Part shown: positions 1 through 7,841 of the stretch, one piece after another
Numbering within the stretch: the stretch's first letter is position 1
Layout: each line of letters opens with the position of its first letter
Assembly (NCBI GenBank): GCA_001791795.1
Contig: MGFH01000152.1
Coordinates: 1-46,054 of the forward strand
Length of the DNA stretch: 46,054 nt
Reading direction: 5' to 3'
Origin: Candidatus Wallbacteria bacterium GWC2_49_35
GTDB taxonomy: Bacteria > Muiribacteriota > UBA9980
Notes under the pieces: generated by a model
Told to the model about the DNA's origin: nothing
The model's database searches: none
The model's input: the letters and a program-made list of their open reading frames with translations, nothing else
Made by a program: the position numbers and the translations under genes

Positions 1-1194
1 CTCGCCGGTCGCGTAAGGCGGGAAATTATAGTGCAGCATGAATTTCTGGCGCGTTTCTTCGTGGTGGAGGCCTTCGACTATCTGCTGGTCTTTCTTGGTG
101 CCGAGGGTCACCATCGCGAGCGACTGCGTCTGGCCGCGGGTGAACAGCGCCGAGCCGTGCGTGCGCGGAAGAATGCCGACCTCGCATGACAGCGGGCGTA
201 TTTCGGTGAGGGCGCGGCCGTCGACGCGGAGCTTTTCGTCGAATATCATATTTCTGACCACGTCGTATTCGACCGATTCGAGAACCGGTTTGATCTGTTT
301 TTTAAGGGACGCTATTTTGTCTTTTTCGTCTTCTTTGATGCAGGCCTGGGCGAGAAAATGCTCGATGCATTTCTCGACGGCGCCGCTGACGGCGTTGCCG
401 CGCGCCTGTTTGTCTTTAACGCGAAGAGCCGCGTCGCACAGAGGCTTGAAGAAATCGTAGACCGCCTGTTTTAAAACGGGGTCGATCTTCGGCTCGGGGA
501 CCGCGATCTTCTCTTTTTTGACCTTATTTATGAATTCGAGCTGTATGTCGATCAATTTTATCAATTCATCCTGGGCAAATTTTATGGCCTTCATGAATAC
601 GTCTTCGCTTACTTCGTTGGCGCCGGCTTCAATCATGAGAACGCGATCGCGAGTTCCGGAAACGAAAAGGCTCAGTTTGGCCTCATCCATCTTTTTTTCG
701 TCGGGATTGATTACGAATTCGTCGCTTCCTTCGAAAAGGCCTATGGAAACAGCCGCAACGGGAGCTATAAAAGGAACCTGGGAAATGCAGAGCGCCATGG
801 AAGCCGCGTTAACGGCCAGCACGTCGTGGGGCGTAACCAGATCGTAGGATAAAATATTTATTATTACCTGCACTTCGGACTTGAAACCTTCGGGAAACAT
901 AGGTCTTATGGTGCGGTCTACTATGCGGCCCCTCAGTATTTCGTCGTTGGAAGGCCTGTTTTCGCGTTTGATGAACCCGCCCGGAAACTTGCCGGAAGCC
1001 GCCGCTTTTTCACGGTATTCGACCGTAAGCGGGAAAAAGTCCACGTCGCGTTCGTTGAGTTTGTCGTAGCACACGCTGGTAAATACGACGGTTTCGCCGT
1101 TCTGAACAAGAACCGCGCCGTCGGCCTGCCTTGCGATTCTGCCGGTTTCAACTATAAAAGGTTTGCCGGCGTAGGTTGTCTGCATTCTTTCCAT
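1..1194 (-). CDS. pnp: Polynucleotide phosphorylase, partial (N-terminal 398 residues)
   Basis: PNPase degrades RNA 3' to 5' by phosphorolysis in the cytoplasm and is part of the RNA degradosome in many bacteria. The translation starts MERMQTTYAGKPF and contains the family stretches ARQADGAVLVQNGETVV, FFPLTVEYREK and GGFIKRENRPS of the first RNase PH domain. The helical linker follows, and then the start of the second RNase PH domain (VDGRALTEIRPLSCEVG, LPRTHGSALFTRGQTQ). The reading frame runs off the left edge of the window, so the rest of the second RNase PH domain and the KH and S1 domains are not visible. The start is set by an AGGAGGAAG ribosome site about nine bases upstream. It lies downstream of rpsO on the same strand, the usual rpsO-pnp order, but with its own promoter in the gap. 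Confidence 0.97.
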   Translation of the reverse strand, partial: MERMQTTYAGKPFIVETGRIARQADGAVLVQNGETVVFTSVCYDKLNERDVDFFPLTVEYREKAAASGKFPGGFIKRENRPSNDEILRGRIVDRTIRPMFPEGFKSEVQVIINILSYDLVTPHDVLAVNAASMALCISQVPFIAPVAAVSIGLFEGSDEFVINPDEKKMDEAKLSLFVSGTRDRVLMIEAGANEVSEDVFMKAIKFAQDELIKLIDIQLEFINKVKKEKIAVPEPKIDPVLKQAVYDFFKPLCDAALRVKDKQARGNAVSGAVEKCIEHFLAQACIKEDEKDKIASLKKQIKPVLESVEYDVVRNMIFDEKLRVDGRALTEIRPLSCEVGILPRTHGSALFTRGQTQSLAMVTLGTKKDQQIVEGLHHEETRQKFMLHYNFPPYATGE

Positions 1195-1229
1195 TAAATA
1201 TCTTCCTCCTGTATCTTTTGGTTGCATAT

Positions 1230-1258
1230 ATTATATTACAAATCGCAGCGTTTGTCTA
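1230..1258 (-). promoter_or_regulatory. Putative sigma-70 promoter of pnp
   Basis: On the minus strand a TAGACA box (1258-1253) is followed by a 17-base spacer and a perfect TATAAT box (1235-1230). Transcription would start about 30 bases before the pnp start codon. With the hairpin at 1318-1350 this suggests pnp is transcribed separately from rpsO. Confidence 0.6.
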
Positions 1259-1317
1259 TCAAAAATTTGATCTCGAAAAAAAATAAAAGAGCGTAGAAAA
1301 TAACCCCTGAAAAAACG

Positions 1318-1350
1318 AAAAATGGAAGCAGAACTACTGCCTCCATTTTT
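1318..1350 (-). terminator. Intrinsic terminator or processing hairpin between rpsO and pnp
   Basis: Two 14-base arms (1318-1331 and 1337-1350) pair around a 5-base loop. Read on the minus strand the single mismatch becomes a G-U pair, and the 3' arm ends in a run of five T. Its place between rpsO and pnp matches the region where a terminator plus RNase III site is found in other bacteria. A second small hairpin (CAGGAA-ACGG-TTCCTG, about 1499-1514) sits directly after the rpsO stop. Confidence 0.7.
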
Positions 1351-1515
1351 CAGAGCAAAGTTATTATGCAAAACCACACTTATTATAAAAAACGATAAAG
1401 TTTCTTATACCACGAAAGTCGGACCACGGCAAGCATTAATCTCGCGCGTGCGGCTTATTATTAATTTTTAAATTTCAACCTTTTTGCTTTAAAGCCAGGA
1501 ACCGTTTCCTGAATG

Positions 1516-1785
1516 TTACTTTCTGATGCCTAAGGATTCGACTATCTCTTTGTACTTGTTGGGGCTGATCCTCTTCAAGTAAGTGATCAGTCTTTTTCTC
1601 TGTCCAACGAGTTTCAAAAGACCGAGCCTCGAATGATGATCTTTCTTGTGTACTTTAAAGTGATCGCTCAGCTGGGTGATTCTGGTGGTCAAAAGAGCAA
1701 TTTGCACTTCTACTGAGCCGGTGTCTGATTCGTGGGTTTTGTACTTGCTGATAACTTTTTGTTTGGTTTCATGGTCTAATGACAT
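1516..1785 (-). CDS. rpsO: 30S ribosomal protein S15
   Basis: S15 is a primary 16S rRNA-binding protein of the small-subunit platform. The product has 89 residues, the normal length. It shows the family signatures [20 protein letters not shown] near residue 20 and [20 protein letters not shown] in the middle, ending in ESLGIRK. An AAGGTGG ribosome site precedes the ATG. A promoter lies about 85 bases upstream (1870-1898) and pnp follows downstream. No anomaly was seen. Confidence 0.99.
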   Translation of the reverse strand: MSLDHETKQKVISKYKTHESDTGSVEVQIALLTTRITQLSDHFKVHKKDHHSRLGLLKLVGQRKRLITYLKRISPNKYKEIVESLGIRK

Positions 1786-1869
1786 TTTTAAAAAACCACC
1801 TTATCGTTTATTCCTTAACCGGAAATAATGTCAGTGCAAAACAAAAATTCCAGTAATAAAGGTAATGTA

Positions 1870-1898
1870 ATTATAACAAATTGTACGACAAAAGTAAA
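1870..1898 (-). promoter_or_regulatory. Putative promoter of rpsO
   Basis: Minus-strand TTTACT (1898-1893), 17-base spacer, perfect TATAAT (1875-1870). The untranslated leader would be about 80 bases, long enough for the autoregulatory structures that rpsO leaders often carry, though I could not identify one. Confidence 0.55.
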
Positions 1899-1922
1899 GT
1901 TATTTTTTACTTTTTTTATAAA

Positions 1923-2927
1923 TCATTCGCTTTTCGCGATTTTTTTTACGATCAACCGTTCCGAATCGATGAACAGCGTGTAGATACAGCCATCGGAGCC
2001 GACGCATTCGTCGTATAGCATATTCGAGCGCTTGGAAGAATAAGCGGGATCCATGACTATGGTTTCGACGGCCCTTAAATTCGGTGCTATCACCGCTATT
2101 TTTTCCGTTATGTCGCCAAAATATCTGAGATAAAAATTGCCTCCGCCGTCGCGCCCTATGAACTTGAACTGTGAAACGAACTCGGACGAGGCTATTTTCA
2201 TGCGTCCCGAAGGCGAGCCCGCTTCGCCGCCGTACCGGTACCTGTACACGCAAAGGGTTCCGGGCGACAAAAGCGAGGGCGAAAGGAACTCTTCGTTCGA
2301 AACAGGCCATGGAAAAAGAATATTATCAAAGCTTGATATTATCGCAGCCGTCTTTTTTTCGAAGTCGGCCGCGGCCGAGTATATTCGCAAATTCTTATAA
2401 TCATACGCGGTGAAGTATTTCGGGTCCCATTCGAATATCCTGCCGCATTCGGCGGCGCCTTCGAGCTGCGCCCTGCCGGTTATTTTCCCGTTTTCGTCGG
2501 CGCGGTAAATTTCTTTGGCGGTGTGTACGATTATCTCGCCCGATCCGCCGGCGGCGATCCCGCAAAGCTCGTCCCACTTTATGTCGAAACCCGCCGAAAG
2601 TTTAACCAGTGAATTAAAATCGCCCGAAAGACTGTATTTTTTTACCCTGGAGTTGGCCGCGTCGAGAATGTAAAGAAGGCGGCCGGCGACGCAGAAAGCC
2701 GGCGCGCCGTTGGCGAAATACTGAGAGTAAGAACTTTCGCCCTGACTTTTTATAAAAAATTCCTCCGGCGCGCTCCCCGCGTTGGCGGTTATGACGGTCG
2801 AAGCCGCGTAGCCCGCGGCGAAACAGGGCGCGCAAAGGAAGACGACCGCGGCCTGCAAAAATATCGCCGCGGCAGAAAAGCGAAAACGCTCGATCAAACG
2901 GAGAAGCGCGCCGGCTGTATCAATCAT
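1923..2927 (-). CDS. Secreted beta-propeller-like protein, third of three
   Basis: The product has 334 residues. A positively charged N-terminus and a hydrophobic stretch (about residues 17-38, FSAAAIFLQAAVVFLCAPCFA) form a signal peptide, so export to the periplasm or surface is likely. The rest is made of short beta-rich repeats such as LLYILDAANSRVKKYSLSG and GEIIVHTAKEIYRADENGKI, the spacing expected for a six-bladed NHL-like propeller, although the repeats are degenerate. No catalytic motif is visible. It is the last gene of an operon with two similar secreted proteins and a DtxR-like regulator (gap 42 bases to the gene before, GAGGT ribosome site). The function is unknown; such propellers usually bind proteins or glycans. 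Confidence 0.75.
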   Translation of the reverse strand: MIDTAGALLRLIERFRFSAAAIFLQAAVVFLCAPCFAAGYAASTVITANAGSAPEEFFIKSQGESSYSQYFANGAPAFCVAGRLLYILDAANSRVKKYSLSGDFNSLVKLSAGFDIKWDELCGIAAGGSGEIIVHTAKEIYRADENGKITGRAQLEGAAECGRIFEWDPKYFTAYDYKNLRIYSAAADFEKKTAAIISSFDNILFPWPVSNEEFLSPSLLSPGTLCVYRYRYGGEAGSPSGRMKIASSEFVSQFKFIGRDGGGNFYLRYFGDITEKIAVIAPNLRAVETIVMDPAYSSKRSNMLYDECVGSDGCIYTLFIDSERLIVKKIAKSE

Positions 2928-2969
2928 TTATTTACCTCACGAGCGCCGCTTTTACGCGGCGGAATTTCA

Positions 2970-3917
2970 TCAATATTTTCTTATAGACATTTTCGTCGGC
3001 ACGGGCGAAGACGCCGTGGCATCCGTTTCCGCGGAATAAAGCGAACCGTCGCCGAAAACGAAGAACTGCCTGGCGAGCTGGGATCTTTTGACCCTGTAGT
3101 TGCTGAGGTACATTCCGTTGGCGTTATATACTATTATCTCCCGGTCGCCGTATTGGTCGAAGTTTCCGAGCGGCGCAGCAAGGTAAACGTTGCCCTTGTA
3201 ATCGGCGCCTATGAACTCCAGGCCTTCGGCGGCGCCGCAGCCGATCGTGAATACGCGCGCGAACGACTTCTCGTTCACGTCGGAGAGCATAAGGCTGTAT
3301 CCGGTGAAACGGTCGTACATGAAATAAAGCAGCTGCCCCATGGAATTTATGGCGAAACCCGGCACGTTGCAGTCGATCTTCTTTATAAAGGAACCGGTCG
3401 GGCTGTAGGCGTTGATCTTTCCCGAAAGCGCGTCCTGGACGAAAATTTTTTTGCCCGCGGCGGCCTCTATCTGGTATATCGACAGAAGTTCGCCTTCCGC
3501 GGTCCCGTATCCGCCGAAACGCATCATCTCGTTTGAAAGCATATCCACCTTAACTACCTGCATTGTTTTAAGCGAGGCGAAGTAGAGCATGCCGTCGCCG
3601 TCGAAGGTAACGTCGCCGGCCGCGGCGAAAAGGCCCTTGTCGCTGGTATAGGACTTTATCAGCCGTCCGATGAAATCGAACTGGAGTATGGAGTCGCCCG
3701 GAGTGTTGGAAAGGTAAAGCGAGCCGTCACGGGATATCTTGAAGCCGTAGGGATAGTTGTAGGAATAGGTCTTAAGCACGCCCGCGCGGCCTTTCCCCGC
3801 GGAAAAAGATATGTTTAGCGCGCCGCTTTCGCCTTCCGCGAACGCCGTCGCGAACGAAAGAACGAACGCCGCGACCAGAAGCGTATAAATTAAAAATTTA
3901 TTATAATATAAATTCAT
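2970..3917 (-). CDS. Secreted NHL-repeat beta-propeller protein, second of three
   Basis: The product has 315 residues with a clear signal peptide (hydrophobic residues about 8-26, cleavage near TAFA-EG). At least five NHL-type blades are recognisable, for example YPYGFKISRDGSLYLSNTPG and VTFDGDGMLYFASLKTMQVV. These give a six-bladed propeller fold with no catalytic motif. It is the best-preserved propeller of the three tandem genes. A GGAGGAAG ribosome site lies in the 25-base gap after the preceding gene, so the two are probably co-transcribed. NHL propellers typically act as binding scaffolds; the ligand cannot be read from the sequence. Confidence 0.8.
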   Translation of the reverse strand: MNLYYNKFLIYTLLVAAFVLSFATAFAEGESGALNISFSAGKGRAGVLKTYSYNYPYGFKISRDGSLYLSNTPGDSILQFDFIGRLIKSYTSDKGLFAAAGDVTFDGDGMLYFASLKTMQVVKVDMLSNEMMRFGGYGTAEGELLSIYQIEAAAGKKIFVQDALSGKINAYSPTGSFIKKIDCNVPGFAINSMGQLLYFMYDRFTGYSLMLSDVNEKSFARVFTIGCGAAEGLEFIGADYKGNVYLAAPLGNFDQYGDREIIVYNANGMYLSNYRVKRSQLARQFFVFGDGSLYSAETDATASSPVPTKMSIRKY

Positions 3918-3942
3918 AAATGATCATCTTCCTCCGCCGCCG

Positions 3943-4929
3943 TCAATCCTCCGCCGGCTTTTTTTTCCTGAGTTCGGCTATGACTGGGCGGCCCGGTTCG
4001 TTCTCCCGCGCTAAAAGCGTCAGTATTTTTCCGGCCGAGTCGCGAGCGGCCTTGCCGACTGAGCATCCTGAAAGTTTGACGGGCGCGCTCGATTTTACCG
4101 CGGCGTTCTCCCCAAGTTCGAGTATGTGGAACTCGTACCTGTCGTTAGTGATGGTTCTGATGCCGGCCGTGAAGCCGCCGGACGGGGTCGCTTCCGCCAT
4201 GAAGACTCCGTCGATATAACCGGCGTATCGTTGGACCCCGAAAAGCCTGGAACCTTCGGGTGAATTAACGGTTATCTCCAGGGTGGAGCCTTCGAAAGTC
4301 ACGCTATAGTAAGAAAAACCTGCGGCGGACGTTTCGGCCGGAACGACGCGCGTTTTAAAAGAGGCGGCCGGCGAGAGGCCCGCGCCGGAAAAAAGCCGGG
4401 ATGTTTTCGCCGGCGCTTCATAAACGATAAGGTTGCCGTTGCCGTCACAGCGGGCCTCGGCGGGCAGGAAAAGAAAGCCCGGAGCGAAAACTTCGCTCTC
4501 GACCCTGAAATCGGTAATTTTCAAATCTATTGAAACGAATATGATTTTCGCGCGCCGTGATTCGAGCAGGTAAAAGCCCCCTTTCGGCGAAGCGGCAATG
4601 TCACTTATCGCCAGCGGCTCGCCCGAATAATTATAGTCGCGGAAATCGGTTTTTTTTATAAGTGCGCCGCGCGGGTCGAACAGGTAAAGCCGGTTGAGCG
4701 CGTTCGAGTACAGGCATATATTGTCTTCGGGCGTGACGGCGAAGCACGAGTCGCGGCCGATATCGCCGTCCCCGGCGTCCGGAGCGAAAACTTCGTGCGG
4801 AACGTAAAACGGCCGGCGGTTTATTTCCCTGACCTCCTGGGCGCGCGCGGAGACCCGCGCTCCCAGGAAGGCGAGCGAGGCCGCCAGGATTATAATGATC
4901 CATCGTCCGGAATTTTTGAGTGAATTCAT
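3943..4929 (-). CDS. Secreted beta-propeller-like protein, first of three
   Basis: The product has 328 residues with a signal peptide (hydrophobic residues about 11-25, cleavage near VSARAQ). The body carries blade-like repeats, such as FAVTPEDNICLYSNALNRLYL and DIAASPKGGFYLLESRRAKI, of NHL-like type but degenerate. Its ATG overlaps the stop codon of the upstream metal regulator by four bases (ATGA), so the two are translationally coupled. This links an intracellular metal sensor with exported propeller proteins. No enzyme motif is visible and the function is unknown. Confidence 0.75.
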   Translation of the reverse strand: MNSLKNSGRWIIIILAASLAFLGARVSARAQEVREINRRPFYVPHEVFAPDAGDGDIGRDSCFAVTPEDNICLYSNALNRLYLFDPRGALIKKTDFRDYNYSGEPLAISDIAASPKGGFYLLESRRAKIIFVSIDLKITDFRVESEVFAPGFLFLPAEARCDGNGNLIVYEAPAKTSRLFSGAGLSPAASFKTRVVPAETSAAGFSYYSVTFEGSTLEITVNSPEGSRLFGVQRYAGYIDGVFMAEATPSGGFTAGIRTITNDRYEFHILELGENAAVKSSAPVKLSGCSVGKAARDSAGKILTLLARENEPGRPVIAELRKKKPAED

Positions 4930-5588
4930 GACAGTTTTCTCACGTAAATGTTTTCCGCCACTTCGTTTTCAACGGCCAGCTGGGTCTGCTCGAACTCGAC
5001 CACGTATGCCGGAAAGGTCCTGTGGACCTTTATCGTAAGACCGGGCACCAGGCCGAGCGACATGATCTTGTGCATAACGGGATGAGCCTGGGTCTGTATA
5101 TATGAAACCCGGCCGCATTCGCCGTGCTTTAATTCGGACAGTTTAAATATCACGCGCTCGATCTTCGAAACCCTGTTCCTGCAGCACTCGCCCGGCTGTA
5201 TGCGGGAGCCGTGCGGGCACAGCTCGGGATGCCCGAGCAGCGTGCAGATGTTTTCTTCGAGTTCTTTCGAAATGATATGCTCGAGCACGCACGCGTCAGC
5301 GTCGACCTTCGAGCGGTCCATGTGAAGAACGTCTACCAGCAATCGTTCTGTGAGACGATGGCGGCGGACGAGATCATAGGCCCTCCTGTAGCCTTTTTCA
5401 CAAAACTCTATTTTTTCGCCGGATTTCACCGGTTTTATAAAACCGTCAGAAACGAGACGTTCTAGGATGTCCGCGCCGATGTATTTTCTGAGTTTTTCAT
5501 CGACCTGCTCATAGACGTTTTTGCCGGTTTCTATTTCCTTCCATAAAATGGTCATCGCTTCTTCGAGTTCGTGGCTTATTTCGCTCAT
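4926..5588 (-). CDS. DtxR/MntR-family metal-dependent transcriptional regulator with FeoA domain
   Basis: The product has 220 residues. An N-terminal winged helix (about 1-65) is followed by the metal-binding/dimerisation segment with the family motif CTLLGHPELCPHGSRI (about 119-134). A C-terminal FeoA/SH3-like domain (about 155-220, HGECGRVSYIQTQAHPVMHK) completes the three-domain DtxR arrangement. Proteins of this family repress iron or manganese genes when metal is bound. It heads an operon with three secreted propeller proteins rather than with a transporter, which is unusual. An AGAGGT ribosome site precedes the ATG, and the promoter is at 5666-5694. Autoregulation is likely but not shown. 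Iron versus manganese specificity cannot be decided by eye. Confidence 0.88.
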   Translation of the reverse strand: MSEISHELEEAMTILWKEIETGKNVYEQVDEKLRKYIGADILERLVSDGFIKPVKSGEKIEFCEKGYRRAYDLVRRHRLTERLLVDVLHMDRSKVDADACVLEHIISKELEENICTLLGHPELCPHGSRIQPGECCRNRVSKIERVIFKLSELKHGECGRVSYIQTQAHPVMHKIMSLGLVPGLTIKVHRTFPAYVVEFEQTQLAVENEVAENIYVRKLS

Positions 5589-5623
5589 ATGTTACCTCTT
5601 TCACGCGCCGTCAGCGAAAATAA

Positions 5624-5636
5624 CGGGAGGCTCCCG
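5624..5636. promoter_or_regulatory. Small palindrome in the leader of the metal-regulator operon
   Basis: CGGGAG-G-CTCCCG is a 6+1+6 perfect inverted repeat between the promoter (-10 at 5666-5671) and the start codon of the DtxR-like gene. It could be an operator or a small RNA hairpin. It is short, so chance is possible. Confidence 0.3.
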
Positions 5637-5665
5637 ACGCATGACGCTCATTATCATTTCATTGA

Positions 5666-5694
5666 ATTATAACATAAAAAAACGATTTTTTCAA
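5666..5694 (-). promoter_or_regulatory. Promoter of the DtxR-like regulator operon
   Basis: Minus-strand TTGAAA (5694-5689), 17-base spacer and perfect TATAAT (5671-5666). The leader to the start codon would be about 70 bases. Confidence 0.65.
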
Positions 5695-5717
5695 ATCCAA
5701 AAAAACTTGCGGCGTTA

Positions 5718-5746
5718 TTGTTTTTTTAACTGAATTCTGATATAAT
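5718..5746 (+). promoter_or_regulatory. Promoter of the TPR-protein gene
   Basis: TTGTTT (5718-5723), 17-base spacer, perfect TATAAT (5741-5746) with an extended -10 TG two bases before it. The start codon at 5775 has an AAGGAG ribosome site at 5763-5768. Confidence 0.65.
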
Positions 5747-5774
5747 CAAATTCATTAAAGAAAAGGAGCCTGAC

Positions 5775-7793
5775 ATGCATAAAATTATAAACGATTATTT
5801 CGATTTAAAAAACAGCCCGGCCACATTCAAAATCTATTATATTTGCGCCGCCGCGGTTATCGCTCTGGCGCTGACTCCCTTCTGCGCGCTCGCGCAGAGC
5901 TCGTCGACTAACATTTCAGCGAAGATCGATTTCGGAGTGCCTATCTTCACGCCGCATTTCAAATTCGAAGAAGTCGACTTCGAAGCGGTAAAAAAAGTGC
6001 TCGGCTCCGACACCAAAAACCTTCCTATAAGAGCTTTCGTTCTGTCTTCTTACGTCAACAATATTGCCGGCGGAACCAAATCGATAAACGAATCGGCGCT
6101 CGAACTCGAAAAACTCCTTTCCTTCGTGCTTCTGCGTTACGACCCGCAGTCGTCCGAAACATGCTTCGACAGGGGTTATCTGTACATGACGATTGCCAAT
6201 CTCGGCTATCAGAATTACAACAACCGCATATACGCCCTGATGTCCCTTTGCGATATGGCGTCGCTGCTCTCGGTAGAGCCGCTGAACCCTTATTACCACC
6301 TTTTTTACACCGTCGTTTACGCATCCCTTAAAGACCAGGACATATCGGAATTCAAACTTTACGACCCTCTCGAGGAACTTAAAAAATCCCTTTCCTTCGA
6401 CGTGACCGACCCTCAGTTTCATTATATCGTCGGCTCAACCTTCCTCGCGATCGCGCAGAATTCTCCCGACATTCATCAGCTCGCCTACGCGGAATTCATG
6501 CAGGCCGTAAAACTCGCCCCCAGAAACAAGACCTTAAAAGAGAGGGTCTTTAAAAACCTGATCGATCTGCTCGCCGAATACGACGAGCGCAAAATAAAAA
6601 AACCCGTCTGGCTCGAAGAAAGCGCTTACCTCTACCTCATCGAAAAAGACCAGGACTCGGCCGCGGCACACAATAACCTCGGATACCTGTACACCATGAA
6701 CAACACCAAGCTCGACGCCGGCCTCGAACACTGCAAAAAAGCGGTCTCGCTCGATCCGAACAACCCCGTCTATCTACACTCGCTCGGCTGCGCTTACTAC
6801 AAGAACCGCGACGTCAAAAAAGCCGTCGCCGCGCTGAAAAAAGCTTACAGTTTCGATCCTTCGCTCAAGGAGGTTCACGAACACCTCTCCGAGATCTACC
6901 TTCAGATGAACGACAACGACTCGGCGATTAAACACCTCGAATTTCTTCTGGCGCAGGACACTTCCGAGGCGCTCATCAACAACAACTACGCCTATATCCT
7001 CGCGGAAGCCAATAAAAAACTCGAAACCGCCCTTGAATGCAGCGAAATGGCCGTCAGGACCGAGGGCGAAAACGCCATATACCTCGACACCCTGGCATGG
7101 GTTTATTTTAAGAACGGTATGCTGAAAGAGGCTTTCGAAACCGTCGATCGCGCCATAAAAATAGATCCCGCCCTGGGCGCGCTTTACATGCACAAAGGCG
7201 ACTTCCTTTTTTACAGCGGCAGAATCGACGAAGCGCTGGAAAATTACAACCGCGGCATCATGCTCGACCCGGCGTTCCCTTCGGCTGCGGCCAATATTTC
7301 CATGCTCAATTCGATCAAAGCGATGCGCGACAAACTCTCGGCTCTCAAAAAAAACGTTCCGAAGGTCTCCGATGTGATATGCACCGGTGAAAAAGGTGAA
7401 AAAAGGCCATTTTCATATGACGAATACGAGTTCTACTTTCATAAACTTTTTGAACAGCTCGGTTTCGATCCCGTCAAATTCGAAGTTATAAAAGCCTCGA
7501 AAAAATCTCCCGTTCTACCGGTCGAACCGGATTCGGCCATCGAGATCAAAAATCTCAAAGCTCCCGGTTCCCTTCCCGAAAAGAAAAAACTGCTCAACGA
7601 CGAAAGCTCGATCGGCGAAGATATTTTAAAATTCATGAACACCACGGGCGAAGTCATATTTTACGACAAGACCTTCGAGATCATACTCAAATCCACCGGC
7701 GAAAACCTTCTGAACGGCACAAAGGAAAGCATTATCCAATCGAGCGTCGAAACCGAAATAAAAAAAGACAGCGTTGAGGCCGACGTAAAGTAA
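5775..7793 (+). CDS. Exported tetratricopeptide-repeat protein
   Basis: The product has 672 residues. After a 22-residue leader comes a hydrophobic segment (about 22-40, YYICAAAVIALALTPFCALA) that acts as a signal peptide or anchor. Several TPR units follow between about residues 290 and 510, for example AAHNNLGYLYTMNNTKLDAGLEHCKKAVSLDPN split over two helices, then PVYLHSLGCAYYKNRDVKKA and GALYMHKGDFLFYSGRIDEA. The C-terminal 150 residues are charged and not recognised. TPR arrays mediate protein assembly, often of envelope machinery. The gene has its own promoter and lies 48 bases before the leuC-like gene, so co-transcription is possible though the functions look unrelated. Confidence 0.85.
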   Translation: MHKIINDYFDLKNSPATFKIYYICAAAVIALALTPFCALAQSSSTNISAKIDFGVPIFTPHFKFEEVDFEAVKKVLGSDTKNLPIRAFVLSSYVNNIAGGTKSINESALELEKLLSFVLLRYDPQSSETCFDRGYLYMTIANLGYQNYNNRIYALMSLCDMASLLSVEPLNPYYHLFYTVVYASLKDQDISEFKLYDPLEELKKSLSFDVTDPQFHYIVGSTFLAIAQNSPDIHQLAYAEFMQAVKLAPRNKTLKERVFKNLIDLLAEYDERKIKKPVWLEESAYLYLIEKDQDSAAAHNNLGYLYTMNNTKLDAGLEHCKKAVSLDPNNPVYLHSLGCAYYKNRDVKKAVAALKKAYSFDPSLKEVHEHLSEIYLQMNDNDSAIKHLEFLLAQDTSEALINNNYAYILAEANKKLETALECSEMAVRTEGENAIYLDTLAWVYFKNGMLKEAFETVDRAIKIDPALGALYMHKGDFLFYSGRIDEALENYNRGIMLDPAFPSAAANISMLNSIKAMRDKLSALKKNVPKVSDVICTGEKGEKRPFSYDEYEFYFHKLFEQLGFDPVKFEVIKASKKSPVLPVEPDSAIEIKNLKAPGSLPEKKKLLNDESSIGEDILKFMNTTGEVIFYDKTFEIILKSTGENLLNGTKESIIQSSVETEIKKDSVEADVK

Positions 7794-7841
7794 AATTGAT
7801 ATAAGCCATAACAAACCAATTGTAAACAACGGAGGGGTACA

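Noticed and set aside
38-1069. Several plus-strand frames opposite pnp
   Set aside because: They are shadows of the PNPase coding sequence, without ribosome sites; their translations are low-information and Ser/Arg-rich.
1891-1915. A/T hairpin AAAGTAAA/TTTACTTT between the propeller gene and rpsO
   Set aside because: It overlaps the rpsO -35 box and has only one G-C pair per arm; it is more likely a chance feature than a terminator.
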